Below, piece by piece: positions 36,921 through 45,357 of a stretch of DNA of 64,000 bases. The notes under the pieces are model-generated. The model did not search any database. It was not told the DNA's origin and worked only from the letters and a program-made list of their open reading frames with translations. The stretch spans positions 645,898 through 709,897 of the forward strand of contig NZ_BSTJ01000001.1 in assembly GCF_030269445.1 (NCBI RefSeq), in the 5' to 3' direction. The first letter of the stretch is position 1. Each line of letters begins with the position of its first letter. This DNA comes from Actinoallomurus iriomotensis. Its GTDB lineage: Bacteria; Actinomycetota; Actinomycetes; Streptosporangiales; Streptosporangiaceae. A program made the position numbers and the translations under genes.

Positions 36921-37880
36921 TCAGCGCGTGCCGCGGGCGACGACGATCTGGTTGATCGCCTTTTCCAGAGCGTACGCCGGGTCGGCGCCCGCGCCCTTCA
37001 CCTGGGCGTCGGTCTCGGCCACCGCCTGGAGGGCCTGCGCGACGCCTTCCGGTGTCCAGCCGCGCAGTTGCTGCCGTACGCGGTCGACCTTCCACGGCGG
37101 CATGCCCAGCTCCTTGGCGAGCCCGGCGCCGCGCAACCCACGCGGGGCGCCGCCGACCTTGGCCAGTGAGCGGACGCCCTGGGCCAGCGCGCTCGTGATC
37201 AGGACCGGGGCGACACCCGTGGCCAGGGCCCAGCGCAGCTGTTCGAGCGCGTCGGCGAGCTTGCCCTCCATCGCACGGTCGGCGACGTTGAAGCCGCTGA
37301 CCTCCGCGCGTCCGCGGTGATAGCGCGCGACCGCCGCGTCGCCGACCTTGCCGCCGGTGTCGGCGACGAGCTGGCTGCATGCGCTGGCGAGCTCACGAAG
37401 GTCGTTGCCCACGGCGTCGAGCAGGTTGCGGGCGGCGTCCTCGCCGATGCTGCCGCCGGCCCGGCGAACCTCGGCCCGTACGAAGGCGACCCGCTCCCCC
37501 GGCCGGGTGATCTTCTGACAGGTGACCTTGCGCGCACCCGCCTTGGTGAGGGCGTCGACCAGCGCCTTGCCCTTGACACCGCCCGCGTGCACGACGACGA
37601 AATCGATGTCGTCGGCCGGGTTCGCGGCATACGCACCGATCTCGGCGATCAAGTCCTTGCCGAAGTCCTGCGCGGAGCGGAGCACGACGACCCGTCCCCC
37701 GCCGAACAGCGACGGCGAGGTCAACTCGGCGAGCGCACCACGGCTCAGCGTGGCCGGAGTCAACTCGTGCACCTCGACATCGGACTCGCGCGCGCGTGCG
37801 GCGGTGACCACGTCGGCGACCGCCCGGTCGACCAGCAGTTCTTCGTCACCGACGATCAGTGTGAGACGTTCGGAGGACAC
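36921..37880 (-). CDS. holA: DNA polymerase III subunit delta
   Basis: A 319-residue clamp-loader delta subunit. It starts MSSERLTLIVGDEELLVDRA (GTG 37880), followed by the family pattern LTSPSLFGGGRVVVLRSAQD, DIDFVVVHAGGVKGKALVDA and FNVADRAMEGKLADALEQLR. Delta opens the beta clamp and binds it directly. The GTG was preferred over longer frames because its protein begins as in other actinobacterial delta subunits. It is convergent with rpsT in the usual actinobacterial order, with accessory genes between. Confidence 0.93.
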   Translation of the reverse strand: MSSERLTLIVGDEELLVDRAVADVVTAARARESDVEVHELTPATLSRGALAELTSPSLFGGGRVVVLRSAQDFGKDLIAEIGAYAANPADDIDFVVVHAGGVKGKALVDALTKAGARKVTCQKITRPGERVAFVRAEVRRAGGSIGEDAARNLLDAVGNDLRELASACSQLVADTGGKVGDAAVARYHRGRAEVSGFNVADRAMEGKLADALEQLRWALATGVAPVLITSALAQGVRSLAKVGGAPRGLRGAGLAKELGMPPWKVDRVRQQLRGWTPEGVAQALQAVAETDAQVKGAGADPAYALEKAINQIVVARGTR

Positions 37881-38679
37881 GCTTGCAGCATCCCATGCCA
37901 CGACGATCCTCCGCGCCGTACCGGCGACTTCGACCGACGCCCGGCGACAGAAGGAACCGAATACGCCGCCGCAGCCCCCCGAATCCGGGTACGCCGCCAC
38001 AGCCGGTCGCCGACGCATAGCCGCCCCGCCGGGTAGCAGCACGGGAGCTTCCAGGAACAGAGCGTCGTACGGGAGACGACCTCGATGGCGCCCGCCTCCG
38101 TCCCACGCCACCTGGCAACGCGGACGCCACCGCCGCGAACCGGAACACCACCGCCCCGCCTGCGGCCGGGATACGGCCGCTTCGGGGAACGGCGATGGTC
38201 AGGACGGCCCGGTGCAGGCACCGCCGGGTGGCACCGGCCGTGCTCCGCTGACCGTGTGCGGCGGCATTGTGCTGCGCGACGTCAGGATCGCGGCGCAATG
38301 CGGCGGCAGAGCGCCCGCGGAGGCGGTGGCGCCGCCAAGCTGCCTCGGGATCGCGGCGGAACACCCGCAAGGCGGTCGCGGAACACCAGCGAAGCGATCG
38401 CGGAACACCAGCGGAGCGGCGGTGCCACTGACGTGGCCGCCGCGGGTGGCCGTGCGCAGCACGCGTCAGTCGAGTGGAGCACCAGCGGGCGATGGTGCCA
38501 CCGACGTGACCAATCCCGGCGCACCACCACGGATGGCCGCGCACACCACCCGTCGGCCAGGCGAACCACCAGCCGGGCGGCAATGCCACCGACATGGCCA
38601 CCCCCGACACACCACCACGAGTGGCCGCGCACACCACCCGTCGGACGTGCGGGAGGGCAGGCTTTCGGTGTTGGTGTGG
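37881..38679. other. 800-bp non-coding gap rich in degenerate repeats
   Basis: No gene seen. The right half (38350-38660) contains repeats, listed separately, and the left half resembles randomised GC-rich sequence. The open frames here are translations of repeat DNA (Trp/Arg/Gly-rich) and lack SD sequences. Confidence 0.45.
38351..38660. repeat. Two families of degenerate tandem repeats
   Basis: First family: three 22-25 bp units of the type TCGCGGAACACCAGCGAAGC within 38351-38420. Second family: three larger units, each with GTGCCACCGACGTGGCC-like core starting at 38422, 38495 and 38583 (spacing 73 and 88 bp), the later two sharing GGCCGCGCACACCACCCGTC. The units drift in sequence, so the array looks old. 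It lies between holA and a deazaflavin reductase. Confidence 0.65.
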
Positions 38680-39168
38680 TCAGCCGGCGTTGGCTGGGAC
38701 GTGGGGGCGGAAGGCGATGGCGCGTACGGAGCCGAGGTCGTCGTTCTTCGGGTCGGGTGGGAGTGGGAACACGCGTGTCAGCAGTCGCCAGCCGAGTGGA
38801 TGGGCCTCGCGGACGGCGATGAGGAGGGAGCGGCACTCCTCGGCGGGTAGGAAGCGGTGTTCGGGTTCGGCGAAGCGGAGGTGGCCGATACGCAGTTCGA
38901 GCGCGCGGCCGGCGCGGACGTTGCGCACCCAGTCGGCGCGGTTTCCCCATGCGGCGACCACGACGACCTCGCCGGTCTCGTGGTCGAGACGGGCGACCTC
39001 CAGCACGGTCTCGCGGCGGAGCCCGGTGAGCCGTCCCTGGTGGGCCAGGTAGAGGAAGCGTTTGCCGAGAAGGAAACCCAGGTCGCGGCGGTACAACCAA
39101 CGCGGTGCCCGCAGAGTGTGGAGCAACAGCCCCTCGGGTCCGTGGGCGCCGGACGCTTCTCGGCTCAT
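38680..39168 (-). CDS. Deazaflavin-dependent (DDN-type) nitroreductase
   Basis: A 162-residue split-barrel protein of the F420H2-dependent family that includes mycobacterial Ddn. Motifs are RLTGLRRETVLEVARLDHET, VVVVAAWGNRADWVRNVRAG and the AHPLGWRLLTRVFPL end. Such enzymes use F420H2 to reduce quinones or nitro compounds. ATG 39168 starts MSREASGAHGPE. It is divergent from an LLM oxidoreductase (119 bp). Two F420-linked families in the window support an F420-producing host. Confidence 0.85.
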   Translation of the reverse strand: MSREASGAHGPEGLLLHTLRAPRWLYRRDLGFLLGKRFLYLAHQGRLTGLRRETVLEVARLDHETGEVVVVAAWGNRADWVRNVRAGRALELRIGHLRFAEPEHRFLPAEECRSLLIAVREAHPLGWRLLTRVFPLPPDPKNDDLGSVRAIAFRPHVPANAG

Positions 39169-39286
39169 CGTCCAATAATGCCCGATCGAATCCGGGCTGG
39201 GCTCTTGGAACGGGCTCGCGCGGATCTCGCACGTTCTCGTCCGGGATGGTGGGAATCGCCATTAGGTGCCGCCGGTTACGTGTTAT

Positions 39287-40285
39287 ATGGCCGAATTCAG
39301 TGATGTGCGCTGGTCAGTGCTGGACCTCGTGCCGGTGAGCACGGCGACGACCCCCGCCGAGGCGTTGCGGGCGTCCGTCGATCTGGCCCCGGTGGTGGAG
39401 CGGCTCGGCTACCACCGCCTGTGGGTCGCCGAGCACCACGGCATGCCCGGTATCGCCAGTTCGTCCCCCGCTGTCCTCATCGCGCATCTCGCGGAGGCCA
39501 CGACGACTCTGCGGCTGGGTTCGGGCGGCGTGATGCTGCCGAACCACGCGCCGCTGGTCGTGGCGGAACAGTTCGGCACGCTGGAGGCGCTGCACCCGGG
39601 CCGTATCGACCTGGGCATCGGCCGCGCGCCGGGCACGGACCAGGCGACGGCGTACGCGCTGCGCCGCAGCCCCGACCTGAGCGCGGACGCGTTCCCCGAA
39701 GACCTGGCCCAGTTGCGGGCGTTCCTCGACGGCACGTACCCGCGGATCCGCGCCGTGCCCACCGGAGAGAACCCTCCGGAGGTCTGGCTGCTGGGCTCCA
39801 GCGGGTACAGCGCGCAGCTCGCGGGCGTGCTGGGCCTGCCGTTCGCGTTCGCGCACCACTTCAGCGCCCGGTTCACCGATCCCGCGCTGGAGCTGTACCG
39901 GTCGAGCTTCCAACCGGCCGGTGGCCTGGACCGGCCGTACGCGATGGTGACCGCGGCGGTGTTCGCCGCCGACACCGACGAGGAGGCGCACCGCCTCGCC
40001 GCCCCGCAGGGACTGTCGATCCTGCGGCTGCGCTCGGGCAACCCGGGCCTGCTGCCGACGCCGGAGGAGGCACAGGTCTACGAGTACACGCCGCAGGAAC
40101 GCGAGGCGATCTCGACGTTCACCGAGTCGCACATTGTCGGCGGCCCGGACTCGGTCCGCAAGGGGCTGCTGGCGCTGCTCGAACGCACCCGGCCCCAGGA
40201 ACTCATGGTCTCCACCAACATCGGCGACCCGGCCGCCCGCCGCCGCTCGTACGAGATCGTCGCGGAGGTCGCCAAGGACCTCTGA
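39287..40285 (+). CDS. LLM-class flavin-dependent oxidoreductase (MsnO8 type)
   Basis: A 332-residue luciferase-like monooxygenase. It begins MAEFSDVRWSVLDLVPVSTA and continues with VAEHHGMPGIASSSPAVLIA, LRLGSGGVMLPNHAPLVVAE and RIDLGIGRAPGTDQATAYAL, the TIGR03558/MsnO8 pattern. Such flavoproteins are mostly uncharacterised. ATG 39287 was chosen from the family start; GCCGCCGGTTA upstream shows no SD. It stands opposite the Ddn-type gene and is convergent with comEC. The substrate is unknown. Confidence 0.85.
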   Translation: MAEFSDVRWSVLDLVPVSTATTPAEALRASVDLAPVVERLGYHRLWVAEHHGMPGIASSSPAVLIAHLAEATTTLRLGSGGVMLPNHAPLVVAEQFGTLEALHPGRIDLGIGRAPGTDQATAYALRRSPDLSADAFPEDLAQLRAFLDGTYPRIRAVPTGENPPEVWLLGSSGYSAQLAGVLGLPFAFAHHFSARFTDPALELYRSSFQPAGGLDRPYAMVTAAVFAADTDEEAHRLAAPQGLSILRLRSGNPGLLPTPEEAQVYEYTPQEREAISTFTESHIVGGPDSVRKGLLALLERTRPQELMVSTNIGDPAARRRSYEIVAEVAKDL

Positions 40286-40308
40286 CGGCGCCGCGCCGCA
40301 TCGGCCGG

Positions 40309-42759
40309 TCATGGTCTGTTCCTCCGGGTCACGACGGTGGGGCCGGCGCGCGAACCGATGACGGCGACGTCGCCGTCGCGGTCGGTGCGGTAGACACGCT
40401 CGCCCAGGCGGGTGAGCGTGGACATGGTCGACGGCGCCGGATGGCCGTAGTCGTTGTCCGCCCCGACGGAGGCGATCGCCACCCGGGCGCGCACGGCGGC
40501 GAGGAAGGCGGGGTCCTGATGTGACGAGCCGTGGTGCGGGATCTTCAGGACCTGGGCGGCCGGGACTCCGGCCGCCAGGAGCTCGCGCTGTGCCTCGATC
40601 TCGACGTCGCCGGAGAGCATGACGCTGAGGTCCGGCCAGCGGGCGAGCATGACGACGCTGGCGTTGTTGACCGTGGTGCCGGTGTCACGCGCGGTCACGC
40701 GCAGAGTGCTGAGCGGGCCGAGCACGGACAGGGTGAGCGGGCCGACGGTCCAGACGTCGCCGATACCGGCCGTGCGGGGTGTCCGGCCGGCGAGGAGGTG
40801 CCGCTCCTCGCCGTCGCTGTCCGGGCTGATCACGACGGTGCCGACCGCCCGGCCGCGCAGCACTCCGGGCAGGCCGTCGATATGGTCGGCGTGCGGATGG
40901 GTGAGGACCAGCAGCGGAACGGTGTGGACGCCGAGGTCGCGCAGGCACCGGTCCATCGCGAGCGGATCGGGACCGGTGTCGACGACGGCGGCCTGCCCGG
41001 GGCCGGTGAACAGCGCGAGGCCGTCGCCCTGACCGACGTCGCAGACCACGAACAGCCAGCCGCGCGGTGGCCAGGACGGCGCGAGGACGTGCGTTCCGAC
41101 CGCGACGAGGACGACGCCCGCCAGGACCGCGGCGGCGATCCCGCGGGCCATCGGCCGGCGGAACACCAGCGCGCCCACCACCACGGTGGCGAGCAGGAGC
41201 GCGACGCCGGTGAGGCCGGCCGGCCATCCGATCACCGCGTACGGCATCGAGGCGAAGAACCGGGCGACGCCCGTGATCCAGCCGACCGCCAGGCCCGCCG
41301 GCCACACGATGAGACGGGCGACGCCGAGCGAGAAGGGCGCGACCGTCGCGGCCAGGACACCGAGCAGCGTCGCGGGTGCGACGGCCGGAGCGGCGAGGAG
41401 ATTGGCCGGTATCGCGGACAGGCTGACTCCGGTGCCGAGCATCGCCAGCAGGGGCGCGCAGGCGAGATGCGCGGCGGCGGACACGGCGAGGGCCTCCGCG
41501 AGGCCCCGTGGCATCCGCCTGCTGAGCCGATCGCGCCACGCCGGGGCGAGCACGAGGATGCCCGCCGTCGCCGACGCCGACAGCGCGAAGCCGTACGACC
41601 GGGCCAGCTCCGGATCGGCGAGGACGAGGACCAGGACGGCGGCGCACAGCGCGGGCACGCCCTGGCGCTCGCGTCCGCCGACCACCGCGATCAGTGCGAT
41701 GCCGCCCATCACGGCGGCGCGCAGCACGCTCGGTGAGGGACGGGCCAGGACGACGAACCCGACGATGGCGGCGCCGGCGAGCAGCGGACCCGCCCGCCGC
41801 CCCAGGCCCGCGAACCGGCCGAGGCCGAGCACGGCGCCCAGAACCAGCGAGAGGTTCTCACCGCTGACCGCCATGAGGTGGGTGAGCCCGGCCTTCTCGA
41901 ACGCGTCGGCCAGGTCGGGCCGGAGCAGCGACGTGTCGCCGTCGACCAGGCCGGGCAGCACGCCGCGCTGGTCGCCCGGCAGGTGGCTCGCCGCTGCTCG
42001 GAGGCGCAGGCGGATGACCCCGGCCACGCGCTGGGGCGGCGACGGCGCCCCCAATGTCGTCGGCGGGCCGCGCACCAGGGCGATGGCCGCCAGGAGCTCA
42101 CTCCGCTCCGGCGTCGTCAGGCGGGCGGTGAAGCGAATGCGACGGCTCGGCAGCAGCCCCTTCCAGGCCGGGGCCGTGGCGAGCACGAGGACGGGCACCC
42201 GTACCCGCTGGTTGCCGACCTGCTCGACGCGGACGGGGACGATCACCGTTTCGCGGTGGTGGACCGCGCCGGTCTTGACGACCGCCCTCGGGTCGCCGGT
42301 CACGACCCCGTCGAGGCGTGCCGTGGCCCCGCGCTTCGCCAGTCCGCGTACCGGCCCGGATCCGACGGCGGCCAGCCGTGACCCGACGCCGAGCGCGGAG
42401 GCGGCCACGCAGATCAGGACGGCCGCCGAGGCCGTGCGCACCCCGCCCGCCGGTCGGCGGCGAGCGTCCGCCGGCGCCGGCCGGACGAGCAACGCGACGG
42501 CCGTGGTCAACGAGGCGGCGGCGACGAGGTACGCGACCGCCGGGCTCGCGGCGAGCAGGACCAGCGCCGCCAGCCAGGCCGCGACGGTCGGACCGACGAG
42601 CCGCAGGTCCGGCCCGGCGACGCGGCGTACGTCCTCCACGGCCGCCCACGGTCCGCCGCCGGCACCCGTACCGGCGGGAACGGGGGGCGGGTGCTCGCCC
42701 GCCGGTGCCTCGCCCGCAGCGAGAGCCGGGAGGTCATCGTCCGGTGGCGGGGCGCTCAT
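40309..42759 (-). CDS. comEC: ComEC/Rec2-type DNA uptake channel protein
   Basis: An 816-residue polytopic protein. The N-terminal OB region precedes a competence domain with many helices (HLMAVSGENLSLVLGAVLG signature for ComEC). The C-terminal cytoplasmic metallo-beta-lactamase-like domain has VVCDVGQGDGLALFTGPGQ, VLTHPHADHIDGLPGVLRG and KIPHHGSSHQD, which bind metals. In competent bacteria it transports and may degrade one DNA strand at the inner membrane. ATG 42759 overlaps the comEA stop (ATGA), so they are coupled. Confidence 0.95.
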   Translation of the reverse strand: MSAPPPDDDLPALAAGEAPAGEHPPPVPAGTGAGGGPWAAVEDVRRVAGPDLRLVGPTVAAWLAALVLLAASPAVAYLVAAASLTTAVALLVRPAPADARRRPAGGVRTASAAVLICVAASALGVGSRLAAVGSGPVRGLAKRGATARLDGVVTGDPRAVVKTGAVHHRETVIVPVRVEQVGNQRVRVPVLVLATAPAWKGLLPSRRIRFTARLTTPERSELLAAIALVRGPPTTLGAPSPPQRVAGVIRLRLRAAASHLPGDQRGVLPGLVDGDTSLLRPDLADAFEKAGLTHLMAVSGENLSLVLGAVLGLGRFAGLGRRAGPLLAGAAIVGFVVLARPSPSVLRAAVMGGIALIAVVGGRERQGVPALCAAVLVLVLADPELARSYGFALSASATAGILVLAPAWRDRLSRRMPRGLAEALAVSAAAHLACAPLLAMLGTGVSLSAIPANLLAAPAVAPATLLGVLAATVAPFSLGVARLIVWPAGLAVGWITGVARFFASMPYAVIGWPAGLTGVALLLATVVVGALVFRRPMARGIAAAVLAGVVLVAVGTHVLAPSWPPRGWLFVVCDVGQGDGLALFTGPGQAAVVDTGPDPLAMDRCLRDLGVHTVPLLVLTHPHADHIDGLPGVLRGRAVGTVVISPDSDGEERHLLAGRTPRTAGIGDVWTVGPLTLSVLGPLSTLRVTARDTGTTVNNASVVMLARWPDLSVMLSGDVEIEAQRELLAAGVPAAQVLKIPHHGSSHQDPAFLAAVRARVAIASVGADNDYGHPAPSTMSTLTRLGERVYRTDRDGDVAVIGSRAGPTVVTRRNRP

Positions 42760-43514
42760 ACGCGGACGAGGCCCTTCACGTCGGCGAACTTGGCCTCGCC
42801 GATGCCCGACACCTGCCGTAACTCATCGACCGAGCGGAACCCGCCGTGCTGGGTGCGGTAGTCGACGATGCGCTGGGCCAGCACCGGCCCCACGCCCGGC
42901 AGCTGGTCGAGCTCCCCGGCCGTCGCGGCGTTCAGGTCGAGAGGCGCGCCGGGCACGGACGATGCCGAAGCACCCGGCGACGACCCGGACGCGGGCGTGG
43001 CGGTGACGCCGACGAGGATCTGCTCGCCGTCGACGACCTTGCGGGCCAGGTTGAGGGTGCCGGTCCTGGCACCGGGACGGACGCCGCCCGCCTCCTTGAT
43101 CGCGTCGATGACCCTGGACCCGGCGGGCAGCGTGACGACGCCGGGACGACGGACCTTCCCCGCCACGTCGACGACGAGCGGGGCGGAGACCGGCGAGGGC
43201 GTGGCGGCGACCCGCGACGCGGCGGCGGGCCGGACGACGGGTGGCGGGGCCGGCCGCGGCCGGGGGCGCGACCACCAGAAACAGGCACCCGCCACCAGGG
43301 CGGCCAGCAGCGCGGCCAGTGCCAGCACCCGCACCCCGGGCAGGCCCGGATCCAGGCGCGGACGGCCGGCGTCATCAGGGCTGTCGGGCGAGGCGCGTAA
43401 CGCCACCGCGGGAGGGCCTTGCGGCGGCGGCACGGGCCCGCCGCCGAACGACCGCGGCGGCCGGAACGCCTCACGAAGCCGATCGAGCGCGGAGGGATCC
43501 ATCGGATGCTTCAT
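42756..43514 (-). CDS. comEA: ComEA-type DNA-binding protein
   Basis: A 252-residue membrane-anchored DNA receptor. Pro-rich cytoplasmic residues 1-65 precede a membrane helix (VLALAALLAALVAGACFW). An SLBB-like domain follows (VVDVAGKVRRPGVVTLPAGS, then VIDAIKEAGGVRPGARTG), then two helix-hairpin-helix motifs (LDLNAATAGELDQLPGVGPV and FRSVDELRQVSGIGEAKFAD) that bind DNA. ATG 43514 has no strong SD. Overlaps comEC by 4 bp; in other actinobacteria degV lies upstream. Confidence 0.93.
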   Translation of the reverse strand: MKHPMDPSALDRLREAFRPPRSFGGGPVPPPQGPPAVALRASPDSPDDAGRPRLDPGLPGVRVLALAALLAALVAGACFWWSRPRPRPAPPPVVRPAAASRVAATPSPVSAPLVVDVAGKVRRPGVVTLPAGSRVIDAIKEAGGVRPGARTGTLNLARKVVDGEQILVGVTATPASGSSPGASASSVPGAPLDLNAATAGELDQLPGVGPVLAQRIVDYRTQHGGFRSVDELRQVSGIGEAKFADVKGLVRV

Positions 43515-43707
43515 GGCCCGAAAAGCTAATCCGCCGGAACACAGAGCGACAGACCGAACGCGATCTGTGGATAACCCCGATCCCCACCCGTACGAGCACG
43601 GGTGGTGACAGGTCCACCCCTCACCAGGGTTCAGGCCCACTGACACCGGCCGCCGGGTGCCGGAGAGTCATGCCTACCTGATCCGGCATGAAACCGAGGG
43701 GTTCCTC

Positions 43708-45345
43708 ATGAAGCAAAAGCCAGGCAGTTCGACGGCGCGGCGGGCCGCCCGCGCCAAGACGTCCGTTCGCTTGGTGACCACCGCCTGTATCGCCGGGGCG
43801 CTCGCCGCCGGGCTGACCGGCGCCGCCCGCGCCGACCAGGGAAACGGCGACCCCGCCGTCGTCCGCGTCGGCGACGGGGCGGTACGCGGCAGCGTCGGCG
43901 ACGGGTACCGCCAGTTCGACGGCATCCCCTACGCCGCGCCGCCCGTCGGTGACCTGCGATGGACCTCCCCGCAGCCACCCCGGCGCTGGTCCGGCGTACG
44001 GGCGGCCACCGAGCCGCGGAGCTCGTGCCCGCAGACCGCCGGGTTCCTCGGCGACGCGGCCAGCGACGACGAGGACTGCCTCTACCTCAACGTCACCACT
44101 CCTGCGAACAGCAACGGCGAGAAGCTTCCCGTCATGTTCTGGATCCACGGCGGCGGCTTCTACTCCGGCTCCGGCAGCCTGTACGGCGCCGAGCGCCTGG
44201 CCACCGAGGGCCACGTGGTCGTCGTCACGCTCAACTACCGGCTGGGAGTGTTCGGCTTCCTCGACCACCCGGCGTTGGACGGCGCGCGGGAGAAGTCGGG
44301 CGACTACGGCATCGAGGACCAGCAGGCCGCGCTGCGCTGGGTGCGGAAGAACGCCGCGGCGTTCGGCGGAGACGCGGGCAACGTCACGCTCTTCGGCGAG
44401 TCCGCCGGCGGCGCGAGCACCTGCGCGCACCTGGCCTCCCCCGCCTCGGCCGGGCTGTTCCGCCGCGCGATCGTGCAGAGCGGCCCGTGCACGATGGCGT
44501 CCGAGTGGCCCTACCCCGAGGGAAACTGGGTCGTACGGCCACGAGCCACCGCGCAGAAGCAGGGCGAGGCGGTGGCCGCCAAGCTCGGCTGCGAGCAGGA
44601 CACCGTCGCCTGCCTGCGCGGCAAGTCGGTGGCCGAACTGCTCGACGCCTCCGACGGCGGCCAGGGGTACGGGCCGGCGGCCGGAGACGGCGGCGTGCTG
44701 CCGCTGTCTCCGAAGACGGCGCTGGCCACCGGCCGTTTCAACCGCGTCCCGGTGATCCACGGCACCACCCGCGACGAGCACCGTACGTTCGTCGCCGCCA
44801 TCGAGACCTTCACCGGGCACACCGTCACCGACGCCGACTACCGGCAGGACCTGCGGGACTTCTTCGGCCCGGAGAAGGCCGCCGAAGTCCTGAAGGAGTA
44901 CCCGGTCGACGCGTACGAGTCGCCGAGCGTGGCCCTCTCCACCGTCTGGACCGACTCCGCGTGGGCCTGCACCGCGCTGGACACCGACCGGCTGCTCAGC
45001 ACGCGCGTGCCCACCTACGCGTACGAGTTCGCCGACGCGAAGGCGCCGTGGGCCAGTGACGGATCCTCGCCGAGCTTCCCGACCGGCGCGTTCCACGCCG
45101 CCGAGCTGCAGTACCTGTTCGACGACGAGCAGTTCCGCACCCCGCTGAACGCCGACCAGCGGAAGCTGTCCGACCAGATGATCCGCTACTGGACCACCTT
45201 CGCGCACACCGGCGACCCGAACGGCGGCGGCACGGTGACCTGGCCGCGCTTCACCGGCACGGAGGTACGGTCGCTGAACACCGGCGGGGACACTCGGGCC
45301 GATCTGTCGAGCGAGCACCACTGCGGCTTCTGGAAATCGCTCTGA
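43708..45345 (+). CDS. Secreted type B carboxylesterase
   Basis: A 545-residue alpha/beta hydrolase with an N-terminal signal peptide: Arg-rich start (MKQKPGSSTARRAARAKTS), hydrophobic core VTTACIAGALAAGLTGAARA. The esterase core has FDGIPYAAPPVGDLRWTSPQ, the oxyanion-hole IHGGGF region and the nucleophile elbow FGESAGGAST. A Glu/Asp and the His in SSEHHCGFW near the C-terminus complete the triad. ATG 43708 follows GAGGGG, excluding a longer frame. It lies between comEA and a Ser/Thr kinase, convergent with the latter. Confidence 0.9.
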   Translation: MKQKPGSSTARRAARAKTSVRLVTTACIAGALAAGLTGAARADQGNGDPAVVRVGDGAVRGSVGDGYRQFDGIPYAAPPVGDLRWTSPQPPRRWSGVRAATEPRSSCPQTAGFLGDAASDDEDCLYLNVTTPANSNGEKLPVMFWIHGGGFYSGSGSLYGAERLATEGHVVVVTLNYRLGVFGFLDHPALDGAREKSGDYGIEDQQAALRWVRKNAAAFGGDAGNVTLFGESAGGASTCAHLASPASAGLFRRAIVQSGPCTMASEWPYPEGNWVVRPRATAQKQGEAVAAKLGCEQDTVACLRGKSVAELLDASDGGQGYGPAAGDGGVLPLSPKTALATGRFNRVPVIHGTTRDEHRTFVAAIETFTGHTVTDADYRQDLRDFFGPEKAAEVLKEYPVDAYESPSVALSTVWTDSAWACTALDTDRLLSTRVPTYAYEFADAKAPWASDGSSPSFPTGAFHAAELQYLFDDEQFRTPLNADQRKLSDQMIRYWTTFAHTGDPNGGGTVTWPRFTGTEVRSLNTGGDTRADLSSEHHCGFWKSL

Positions 45346-45357
45346 TCGAACGCCGGT

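Noticed and set aside
38351-38660. Possible CRISPR array
   Set aside because: Units drift, spacing is unequal (73 and 88 bp), no cas genes are nearby, and no constant repeat exists.
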